Below, in pieces: positions 46,099 through 53,399 of a DNA stretch of 64,000 bases. The translations under genes were made by a program, and so were the position numbers. Numbering within the stretch: the first letter of the stretch is position 1; the number at the start of each line of letters is the position of its first letter. The notes under the pieces were generated by a model, which saw nothing but the letters and a program-made list of their open reading frames with translations, made no database searches and was not told the origin of the DNA. Origin of the DNA: Aridibacter famidurans (GTDB lineage Bacteria > Acidobacteriota > Blastocatellia > Pyrinomonadales > Pyrinomonadaceae). The stretch is from assembly GCA_024103495.1 (NCBI GenBank), contig JAGFIQ010000153.1, positions 1 to 64,000 of the forward strand, read 5' to 3'.

Positions 46099-46878
46099 AT
46101 GAGAGAAACTGAGACAAAACAACTCGAGTTCGATTTCAAGAGCGTCCAGGCCGAGATCGTCCGCGAATCCAGTGACGAGCTGCACCTTGAACTGGGGGAA
46201 TTCGCGGGGCCTCTGGACCTGCTTCTGTACCTGATCCGCCGGGAGGAAGCCAACGTTTTCGACATTCCCGTGGCCCGCATCACCGACAAGTACCTGGAGT
46301 ACATAAGGATGATGGAGCGGCTCGACATCGCCGTCGCGGGCGAGTTTCTGGTGATGGCGGCGACGCTGATCGAGATCAAGTCGAGGATGCTGCTCCCGCA
46401 GGAGCCCACCGCGGAGGGCGAGGAAGAGGCGGAAGATCCGAGGCAGGAGCTTGTCGACCGGCTTCTCGAACACCAGAAGTTCAAGCTCGCCGCGGAATCG
46501 CTCTGGACGCGCGCGACCGTCGAGCAGGCCGTGTTCACGCGCGGGACGATCGAGACCGACGACAACAACCCGGAGATCAGCGCGACGGTGTTCGACCTGT
46601 TCGAGGCGTTCCAGAAGATAATGGACCGCCACAAGGAACAGATCCAGATGGAGATCCACCGCGAGGAAATGTCTTTGGCGGAGATGATCCGCAACCTCCG
46701 GGCGAAACTGAAGATCGAGAAGAAGCTCAACCTTCAGAAACTCTTCGAACAGATGGGCTCGAAACGCGAGCTGATCCTGGCGTTCATATCGGTGCTCGAG
46801 ATCGTACGTACCGAATCGGTCAAGCTTTTTCAGAGGGACACGTTCGGGGACATCACGCTGGAACTGGCAGAGTCTTGA
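46099..46878 (+). CDS. scpA: Segregation and condensation protein A (kleisin)
   Basis: 259 aa. The N-terminal SMC-neck binding part is EFAGPLDLLLYLIRREEANV, followed by FDIPVARITDKYLEYIRMM and AGEFLVMAATLIEIKSRMLL, all highly conserved. The C-terminal winged helix (FISVLEIVRTESVKLFQRDT) binds the SMC head. With ScpB and SMC it forms the bacterial condensin that organises and segregates chromosomes. scpB follows after a repeat-filled 281-bp gap, unlike the tight scpAB coupling usual elsewhere. Confidence 0.96.
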   Translation: MRETETKQLEFDFKSVQAEIVRESSDELHLELGEFAGPLDLLLYLIRREEANVFDIPVARITDKYLEYIRMMERLDIAVAGEFLVMAATLIEIKSRMLLPQEPTAEGEEEAEDPRQELVDRLLEHQKFKLAAESLWTRATVEQAVFTRGTIETDDNNPEISATVFDLFEAFQKIMDRHKEQIQMEIHREEMSLAEMIRNLRAKLKIEKKLNLQKLFEQMGSKRELILAFISVLEIVRTESVKLFQRDTFGDITLELAES

Positions 46879-47104
46879 GTCTGTCGGGTCTGTCGAGTCT
46901 GTCGGGGCTTTCGAGTCTGTCGGGTCTGACTGGAGCGCGGGCGGCCCGCCCGCATTGAGCGAAGCGAAGAGCGTCTCGAGTCGGTCGGATCTGTCGGGTC
47001 TATCGAGTCAATCGGGTCTGACGGGTCTGACTGGAGCGCGGGCGGCCCGCCCGCATTGAGCGAAGCGAAACGTGTCCGAAGCCCAAGCGTCAGCGCGAGC
47101 TACC
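46879..47104. repeat. Minisatellite and 46-bp direct repeats between scpA and scpB
   Basis: Runs of a 9-bp unit (GTCGGGTCT / GTCGAGTCT) at about 46876-46929 and 46978-47030 alternate with two identical 46-bp blocks (46923-46968, 47024-47069) containing GCGGGCGGCCCGCCCGCATT. A terminus of the composite repeat (GTGTCCGAAGCCCAAGCGTC..., 47072-47104) follows directly. Confidence 0.85.
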
Positions 47105-47159
47105 GTTGCGATCCGGCTCTTTGTCGATCCTTTTCGTTGTTTCGAATTTCGATCTGGAA

Positions 47160-47747
47160 ATGTCAGATACATCTTCAAACCAATCCCCGGATCCTGTTGA
47201 GCCGAAGATGGGGAACTCCCGCACCCCCGCCGAGCTCAAGTCCGTCATCGAGGCACTGATCTTCGTCTCCGACGAACCGCTTTCCGTACGCACGATCGCA
47301 AAGGTACTCGACGAGGAAAAGGATCCGATCGTATCAGCTCTGGAAGAGCTCAGTTCCGAGTACGCCGGCCGCGACAGCGGGCTCCAGATCCGGGAGATCG
47401 GCGGCGGCTGGCAGATGTCCACCCGCACTGAACACCACGAAGAGGTCCGCGAATTCCTCAAGACCAGGCCCTCTGCGAAGCTCTCGCTCGCCTCCCTCGA
47501 GACGCTCGCGGTGATCGCCTACAAACAGCCGGTCACGATCCCGGAGATACTCGAGATACGCGGCGTCCAGTCCGCATCCTCGATCAAGACCCTCCTCGAC
47601 AAGCGCCTGATCGTCTCCCGCGGCCGCAAGGAAACGGTCGGCAAGCCTATGCAGTACGGCACCTCCCGCGACTTCCTGATCCAGTTCGGCTTGAAGGACC
47701 TGTCCGAATTGCCGAGTATTGAGGATTTTGAAGAGTTTGTAGGGTGA
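47160..47747 (+). CDS. scpB: Segregation and condensation protein B
   Basis: 195 aa from ATG 47160; an 18-codon extension from 47106 lies in repeat sequence and is not expected in the family. Two winged-helix domains: ELKSVIEALIFVSDEPLSVR and LETLAVIAYKQPVTIPEILE, then IRGVQSASSIKTLLDKRLI. It dimerises on ScpA in the SMC complex. The stop codon lies inside the first unit of a 13-copy heptamer array, so the 3' end borders directly on repeat DNA. Confidence 0.95.
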   Translation: MSDTSSNQSPDPVEPKMGNSRTPAELKSVIEALIFVSDEPLSVRTIAKVLDEEKDPIVSALEELSSEYAGRDSGLQIREIGGGWQMSTRTEHHEEVREFLKTRPSAKLSLASLETLAVIAYKQPVTIPEILEIRGVQSASSIKTLLDKRLIVSRGRKETVGKPMQYGTSRDFLIQFGLKDLSELPSIEDFEEFVG

Positions 47748-47834
47748 GCGGTGAGCGGTGAGCGGTGAGCGGTGAGCGGTGAGCGGTGAGCGGTGAGCGG
47801 TGAGCGGTGAGCGGTGAGCGGTGAGCGGTGAGCG
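47744..47834. repeat. Heptamer tandem array, (GTGAGCG)13
   Basis: Thirteen perfect 7-bp units. The scpB stop (TGA, 47745-47747) is part of the first unit. Imperfect GTGAGCAGTGAGC-type relatives are found near 48411-48438 (reverse orientation), 53108-53135 and 56967-56992 (reverse). Confidence 0.97.
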
Positions 47835-47972
47835 AGAATCGAGGAACCCAAGCTGGATGTCAAGTGCCCGCTTTCTTCAAACCTTGAAACTATCCCTTGA
47901 GCGAATCGGACGAAATATCCTAGTATCAAGGTCCCAATCGAATTGGAGATTCCCACAAAAGGCGTATGACAG

Positions 47973-48332
47973 ATGAAACCTCACAAGAGTCTGCTTGCGT
48001 GGCAGAAATCGATGAATCTCGTCACGCACATTTATGAACTTACGGCCGAGTTCCCGCGCGAAGAACTCTATGGATTAACTTCACAACTCAGGCGCGCTGC
48101 GGTATCCGTACCTTCAAACATTGCCGAAGGAGCTGCCGATCGTACGAAAGAGCAGTTTCGACACTTCCTTGGTGTTTCGATAGGCTCATTGAACGAAGTC
48201 AGTACGCAGCTAGAGATTGCGTACAGTATTGGCTATCTTAACGAGACCGAGCACGGGCGCGCCGAACGCAAGGTAGATGAATGCCTTGCATTGACCTTCG
48301 GCCTAAGACGAAGTTTGTTGAATCGCCTCTAG
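47973..48332 (+). CDS. Four-helix-bundle protein (23S rRNA IVS-type)
   Basis: 119 aa; the family pattern is clear: LLAWQKSMNLVTHIYELTAE, FPREELYGLTSQLRRAAVSV, PSNIAEGAADRTKEQFRHFL and IGSLNEVSTQLEIAYSIGYL. Named after ORFs in intervening sequences of 23S rRNA, but most copies lie elsewhere; they form pentamers of helical bundles with unknown function, possibly RNA binding. Here it lies in less GC-rich sequence than its neighbours and splits scpB from rluB, flanked by heptamer repeats in opposite orientation, which suggests insertion. Confidence 0.9.
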   Translation: MKPHKSLLAWQKSMNLVTHIYELTAEFPREELYGLTSQLRRAAVSVPSNIAEGAADRTKEQFRHFLGVSIGSLNEVSTQLEIAYSIGYLNETEHGRAERKVDECLALTFGLRRSLLNRL

Positions 48333-48442
48333 GCATTCTCGTGTTGAGCGAAACGGTAACGATCTGGTCGAGTCGGGACCTGCCCGGCATCGCGGCTCGT
48401 TGACTTTCGCCTGCTCACGGCTTACCGCTCACTGCTCACATT

Positions 48443-49183
48443 ATGGAAGTCCGTCTCCAAAAATTGATCTCCTCCGCCGGCGTTGCTTCCCGGCGGGCCG
48501 CCGAGCGAATGATCGTTGCCGGCGAGGTGACCGTGAACGGGAAGGTCGTCACGGAGCTCGGCACGAAGGCCGATCCGTCCAAAGACCACATAAAGGTCCG
48601 GGGAAGGCTCATCAATCCGAAGCTCGAGCAGAAAAAGGACTTCTACATCCTGCTCAACAAGCCGAAAGGCTTTCTCTCCAGCGTCTCCGATCCCGAAAAC
48701 CGTCCTCTCGTCACCGATCTTGTCCCGGAGAACTTCGGCCGCCTGTACCCCGTCGGCAGGCTCGATTTCAACACCGAGGGCCTGATAATCCTCACGAACG
48801 ACGGCCAGTTCGCGAACAAGGTCTCGTCCACCCGCACGATCCCCAAGCGCTATGAAGTAAAGGTGAAGGGCCTCCCCCCGGAAAGCGCCGTCGATGTGCT
48901 TCGCCGCGGAGTCACTCTCGAAGACGGCTTCCGCACCGCGCCCGCCGAGATCATCCCCCTACGAACGACGAAGACAAACGCCTGGTTTGAGGTAGTCCTG
49001 TACGAGGGACACAACCAGCAGATCAGGAAGATGTTCGACGCCATCAATTTCTCGGTAGTGAAGCTAAAGCGGACGGCGATCGGCCCGGTGCGTATAAGCT
49101 CGCTCGCTCCCGGCGCGCTCCGCGAGCTCTCCCGCCGCGAGGTCTCAACTCTCCTCAACTTCAAGCGCGCCTCCGCATCCTGA
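48443..49183 (+). CDS. rluB: Pseudouridine synthase RluB-type
   Basis: 246 aa. N-terminal S4 RNA-binding domain (RLQKLISSAGVASRRAAERM) and RsuA/RluB catalytic domain with the nucleophilic Asp in GRLDFNTEGLIILTNDG; LYEGHNQQIRKMFDAI is the C-terminal signature. It makes a single pseudouridine in 23S rRNA (position 2605 in E. coli). A common neighbour of scpAB. The start codon is preceded by GCTCAC heptamer-type repeats rather than a clear ribosome-binding site. Confidence 0.93.
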   Translation: MEVRLQKLISSAGVASRRAAERMIVAGEVTVNGKVVTELGTKADPSKDHIKVRGRLINPKLEQKKDFYILLNKPKGFLSSVSDPENRPLVTDLVPENFGRLYPVGRLDFNTEGLIILTNDGQFANKVSSTRTIPKRYEVKVKGLPPESAVDVLRRGVTLEDGFRTAPAEIIPLRTTKTNAWFEVVLYEGHNQQIRKMFDAINFSVVKLKRTAIGPVRISSLAPGALRELSRREVSTLLNFKRASAS

Positions 49184-49267
49184 AGACTTCGCCCGAAGTC
49201 CGCTTTCGCTGGAAACGCCTCTCTGATAATCTATTGGGCACACCCCCCGATCGATCATCAATTTCAT

Positions 49268-50410
49268 ATGGATTTTCAGCTTAACGAAGAGCAGGAACAG
49301 ATCAAGTACAGCGTCCGCGAGTTCGCCGAGAGCGAAGTGGCGCCTCACGCACTCGAATGGGACGAGAACCAGCACTTCTTCGACGAACTTCGTCCGCAGC
49401 TCGCCGAGCTCGGCCTGATGGGGATAATTTTTCCCGAGGAATACGGGGGCGCGGGGATGGGCTATGTCGAGTACGCGACGATCATCGAGGAACTCGGACG
49501 CGTCTGCGGATCGGTGGGGCTTAGCGTCGCGGCGCATAACTCGCTCTGTTCAAACCACATTTACACCTTCGGAACCGAAGAACAGAGGCAAAAATACCTT
49601 GTCCCGCTCGCGCAGGGCGAGAGCTGGGGCGCCTGGGGCCTGACCGAGGCACAGGCCGGCAGCGACGCCAGCGGGACCCGCACGACAGCGGTCAAGAGCA
49701 ACGGCGGTTACAAGGTCAACGGATCGAAGAACTTCATCACTCACGCGATCGCCTGCCACGTATGCGTCGCGGTCGCGGTCACCGATAAGGAGAAAGGAAA
49801 CCGCGGGATTTCCGCGTTCATTTTCGACAAGTCGATGGAGGGCTTCCGGTCCGACAAGAAAGAGAACAAGCTGGGAATGCGTGCGTCGGAGACCTCGTCG
49901 GTCGTTTTCGAAGACTGCTACGTCCCGGATGAAAATCTCCTCGGCGAAGAGGGCGAAGGCTTCATTCAGGCGATGAGCGTGCTGGACGGCGGCCGTATTT
50001 CGATTGCCGCTCTTTCGGTCGGGATCGCGCAGGGAGCCTACGAAGCGGCACTGAAGTATTCGAAGGAGCGCGAGCAGTTCGGAAAAGCGATCTCCAAGTT
50101 CGAGGGAATCCAGTTCAAGCTCGCGGACATGGCGACGCAGATCGAGGCTGCCCGCCTGCTCACCCTTCAGGCAGCGGCCGCGAAGGACTCGGGAACGACC
50201 GTTACAAAACGCTCTGCGATGGCCAAGCTCTACGCTTCGGAAACGGCAGTCCGCGTCGCGGAAGAGTCGATCCAGATCCACGGCGGGTACGGATACACAA
50301 AAGACTATCCTGCCGAAAAATACTGGCGCGACGCGAAACTCTGCACGATCGGCGAAGGCACGAGCGAGATACAGAGGCTCGTAATCGCGAAGCAGCTCCT
50401 AAGGGACTGA
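49268..50410 (+). CDS. Acyl-CoA dehydrogenase
   Basis: 380 aa flavoenzyme of fatty-acid or branched-chain beta-oxidation. N-terminal helical domain ([20 protein letters not shown]), FAD-binding middle strand region ([17 protein letters not shown]), and C-terminal helices with [20 protein letters not shown]. The catalytic base is the Glu in IGEGTSEIQ, as in short-chain enzymes. Chain-length preference is not clear. Electron acceptor would be ETF. No other beta-oxidation gene is adjacent. Confidence 0.95.
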   Translation: MDFQLNEEQEQIKYSVREFAESEVAPHALEWDENQHFFDELRPQLAELGLMGIIFPEEYGGAGMGYVEYATIIEELGRVCGSVGLSVAAHNSLCSNHIYTFGTEEQRQKYLVPLAQGESWGAWGLTEAQAGSDASGTRTTAVKSNGGYKVNGSKNFITHAIACHVCVAVAVTDKEKGNRGISAFIFDKSMEGFRSDKKENKLGMRASETSSVVFEDCYVPDENLLGEEGEGFIQAMSVLDGGRISIAALSVGIAQGAYEAALKYSKEREQFGKAISKFEGIQFKLADMATQIEAARLLTLQAAAAKDSGTTVTKRSAMAKLYASETAVRVAEESIQIHGGYGYTKDYPAEKYWRDAKLCTIGEGTSEIQRLVIAKQLLRD

Positions 50411-50420
50411 TCTGCCGAAG

Positions 50421-51413
50421 TTGAACCTTGCATCCAAATCCGATCGTTACGGGCGTGTCCTCTGCGCCCTGATCCTTTGCGTGTTGATCGCGGCGTGGTC
50501 CGCATGCACGGGACAGACCGGCGCCGGAGATGCCGAGCTCAATGCCGACCCTCAGGCTCAGGCCGTTCTTCGGCAGATCGACGCCGAAACACGCCAGCGG
50601 CAGACCGTTTCGAACGAAACCTTTGAAGCCCTCAAGAAACTCCGCGAAAAGTATCCCGATTCAGAAATTCTCCGCGGCCATATGAAAAACGCTTTGATCT
50701 TCAGAAGCGATATGGCGGCGCTCAGGGAACTCCTGATCGAAGACGGCGTACCGCCTTCGGATCAAGAGGACAAGAAGACCCTCGCCAAAGTCGATGTCGA
50801 GCTCGGCAACTTCGCCGAAGCGGCGCCGATCCTCGAAGAGCTTGTAAAGGCGGATCCGAACAACGTCGAACTGCGCGGGCTCGCCGGACTCACCCAATTC
50901 AGACTCGGGAACAATGACCGTGCAGCGGAGAACTTCGACGCTGTCTGGAAAGAGATCATCGACAAGAAGATGGTGCCCGAGATCTCGATCCGGGGATTGA
51001 TCTACCTGAACCAGGGCGAGCTCGAAAAGGCAAAGGAGACCCTCGAGACCGCCATTGAATTCGACCCGGATCACATTTCGGCGAACAACTCGCTGAGCCG
51101 CGTTTACGGGCTTCTCGGCAACGAGGAAAAGGCGCGGGAGCTCAGCCGGAAGGTCGCCGATCTTCAGGAGAAGATGGCCGCGGGCACACTCGCCAAGTCC
51201 CGCCGGGTCGCGCAGAAGCTGGAACTTGAAAAGGCTTACGAGAACAAGCGGTACCAGGAAGTGATCGACCTGGCAGAGCGTCTTCTTGCCGGCGCCGAAT
51301 CGCCTTCGGAACGCAGCGTCCTGCTGCAATATCAGTTCAATTCCTACAAGAGCCTCGGGATGAACGACAAAGCCGAAGCGGTCCGGCAAAAGGCCGCAAG
51401 CCTTGCACAATGA
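50421..51413 (+). CDS. TPR lipoprotein
   Basis: 330 aa, TTG start at 50421; no ATG or GTG precedes the signal peptide. Lipoprotein signal with Cys29 in AAWSAC. TPR-like repeats run from about 65 to 260 (AEAAPILEELVKADPNNVEL, GELEKAKETLETAIEFDPDH). The stop overlaps the next gene by 4 bp (ATGA), so this protein and the CRTAC1 lipoprotein are coupled. It could be a surface scaffold for the CRTAC1 proteins of the cluster; this is inferred from position only. Confidence 0.85.
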   Translation: MNLASKSDRYGRVLCALILCVLIAAWSACTGQTGAGDAELNADPQAQAVLRQIDAETRQRQTVSNETFEALKKLREKYPDSEILRGHMKNALIFRSDMAALRELLIEDGVPPSDQEDKKTLAKVDVELGNFAEAAPILEELVKADPNNVELRGLAGLTQFRLGNNDRAAENFDAVWKEIIDKKMVPEISIRGLIYLNQGELEKAKETLETAIEFDPDHISANNSLSRVYGLLGNEEKARELSRKVADLQEKMAAGTLAKSRRVAQKLELEKAYENKRYQEVIDLAERLLAGAESPSERSVLLQYQFNSYKSLGMNDKAEAVRQKAASLAQ

Positions 51414-53119
51414 ACAAGTTGTTGTTTGCCATAACCGCTTTGGCGGCGATACTTTCCGCGTCGTGCGAAACCGGAAACGAACCTTCGCAGGAATCGCCGG
51501 GCGTTTCCTCGAACATTCAGTTCGCGGACGCGACAAAGGCGAGCGGAATAGATTTCAAGCACATCGCGACGCGAACGGAGGACAAACTCCTGCCCGAGAT
51601 AATGGGGTCCGGCGTGGCAATCGCCGATTTCAACGACGACGGTGCGCCGGACATTCTTCTTGTCAACAGCGGCGCCGTGAAAACGGATCAGAGACCCGCG
51701 GGATCGGAAAACAGGCTCTACATCAACGACGGAAAGGGGAAGTTCACTGACAAGTCTGCCGAATGGAAGCTTGTCAGCGCGGGCTACGGCCAGGGCGCGG
51801 CTGTCGGAGACTTCGACGGCGACGGCTTCACCGACGTCTTTCTCACAAGCTACGAAGGCGACAACCGTCTGCTGAAGAACACCGGATCCGCATTCGAGGA
51901 CGTGACTTCGGCTTCGGGCTTGTCTGCGGACGGCGAATGGGCGACAAGCGCCGGATTCTCGGACCTTGACGGTGACGGCGATCTGGATCTTTACCTCGTA
52001 AGGTACGTCGATTTCACTCCCGAGAACCAGAACAAGGTCTACCGCAACCGTATGCTGATTTACACGACGCCGATCTATTACGAGCCGTACGGCGACGCGG
52101 TCTTCCGGAACGACGACGGGCGGTTCACCGACGTGACCGAAGCGTGGGGCTTCACCTCGAAAGCCAACGGACTGGCGCTGGCGATCGGCGACATCGACAA
52201 GGACGGGGACGAGGACGTGTACGTCGCGAACGATTCGGACCCGAACCACCTTTGGGTCAACGAAGGCGGAAAGTTCAAGGAAATGGCCGCACTTTCGGGC
52301 TCCGCGTACAGCGAGATCGGCCAGGCGGAAGGCTCGATGGGCGCGGATTTCACGGACGTTGATTCCAACGGCCTTCCAGACATCGTCGTCTCGAACTTCC
52401 AGGCGGAACCCACCTCGCTTTACAGCCAGGAGAAGGCGCTTCTTTTCAGAGAGATCTCCGACGCTTCGGGCATCGGGGCTTCTTCGAGGCAGAGATTGAA
52501 GTTCGGGCTCGATTTCTTCGACGCGGACAATGACGGCGACGAGGACCTGATTGTCGCAAACGGCCATATCGAGGACAACATAGACAAGAGCTCGGATTCG
52601 ATCACATTCGCGCAGCCGAACTCGCTCTACGAGAACCTGGGTGACGGCAAGTTCAAGGATATCAGCGAGATAGCAGGCGCCGCTTTGAAGGACGTGCAGG
52701 TGTCGCGCGGCCTAGCGACGGCGGATCTCGACGGCGACGGCGACCTCGATTACGTGATCGTCAACAACGGAGGCACGGCTCAGATCGCGTTCAACGAGAC
52801 CGCGAAGAAGGGAAACTTCGCGATCTTCCTTCTGCGCGGCAGCGGAAAGAACACGAACGCGATCGGGGCGAGGCTTGTGGCGAAAATCGGCGACCGGACG
52901 ATCGAGCGTCAGGTGATGGGCGCGCAGAGCTATCTCTCGGTGAGCGATTTCCGGGTACACTTCGGGTTGGGGGACGCTGAAAAGATCGACGAACTGACGA
53001 TCCACTGGCCGGGAGGCGAATCACAGACGCTCCGGGACGTCGCGGGGAACAAGTTCTATTACTTAAAAGAAGGAGCAGAAAAGCGGGAATTTGTGCCGGG
53101 ATCACTGAGTGAGCAGTGA
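51410..53119 (+). CDS. CRTAC1-family lipoprotein: FG-GAP repeats plus ASPIC/UnbV domain
   Basis: 569 aa, lipoprotein with Cys19 in LSASC. Residues 45-440 are FG-GAP/VCBS repeats with calcium-type loops (ADFNDDGAPDILLVNSG, GDFDGDGFTDVFLTSYEGD, SDLDGDGDLDLYLV, GDIDKDGDEDVYVANDSDPN). The last 110 residues form the ASPIC/UnbV domain (AIGARLV..., QSYLSVSDFRVHFGLG). Integrin-alpha-like propellers bind other proteins or polysaccharides outside the cell. It overlaps the preceding TPR lipoprotein gene by ATGA. Ligand unknown. Confidence 0.92.
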   Translation: MNKLLFAITALAAILSASCETGNEPSQESPGVSSNIQFADATKASGIDFKHIATRTEDKLLPEIMGSGVAIADFNDDGAPDILLVNSGAVKTDQRPAGSENRLYINDGKGKFTDKSAEWKLVSAGYGQGAAVGDFDGDGFTDVFLTSYEGDNRLLKNTGSAFEDVTSASGLSADGEWATSAGFSDLDGDGDLDLYLVRYVDFTPENQNKVYRNRMLIYTTPIYYEPYGDAVFRNDDGRFTDVTEAWGFTSKANGLALAIGDIDKDGDEDVYVANDSDPNHLWVNEGGKFKEMAALSGSAYSEIGQAEGSMGADFTDVDSNGLPDIVVSNFQAEPTSLYSQEKALLFREISDASGIGASSRQRLKFGLDFFDADNDGDEDLIVANGHIEDNIDKSSDSITFAQPNSLYENLGDGKFKDISEIAGAALKDVQVSRGLATADLDGDGDLDYVIVNNGGTAQIAFNETAKKGNFAIFLLRGSGKNTNAIGARLVAKIGDRTIERQVMGAQSYLSVSDFRVHFGLGDAEKIDELTIHWPGGESQTLRDVAGNKFYYLKEGAEKREFVPGSLSEQ

Positions 53120-53399
53120 GCGGTGAGCAGTGAGCCGTTTAGTGCACTTGTGCACACGACAGCGAGCCGTTTAGCGTGTGCACTTGTGCACACGACCTAT
53201 GATGGGCAGTCCGTGTCAGAAGACCGACAATCAGGGAGGGCTACCGGTCAGAGTTCAAAGTTCCAGGTTCCAGGTTCAAAGAAAGATCGGCTACGTTCGT
53301 CACTCTCCTAAACTTTGTACTTCCCGACGTAGCCCGCGCTGACGCTTGGGCTACGGACACGTCCTTGTATATCCTGTCAATCCTGTTTCTCTTCTTTCA
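53120..53399. repeat. 280-bp repeat region: GTTTAG palindromes and composite element
   Basis: Starts with GTGAGCAGTGAGCGGTGAGC heptamer relatives, then two direct 18-bp copies of TGCACTTGTGCACACGAC (53143, 53179), each preceded by GCCGTTTAG. The composite element at 53213-53360 follows. No gene. Confidence 0.85.
53213..53360. mobile_element. MITE-like composite repeat, copy 1 (148 bp)
   Basis: Left end GTGTCAGAAGACCGACAATC... with GGGAGGGCTACC; right end GTAGCCCGCGCTGACGCTTG... with GGACAC, an imperfect terminal inverted repeat of about 33 bp. The interior contains GTTCCAGGTTCCAGGTTC. The same parts in opposite order make up 59663-59825. Confidence 0.65.

Noticed and set aside
47744..47834. 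Heptamer array as a CRISPR remnant
   Set aside because: There are no spacers; units are directly adjacent and only 7 bp long. No cas gene lies in the window.
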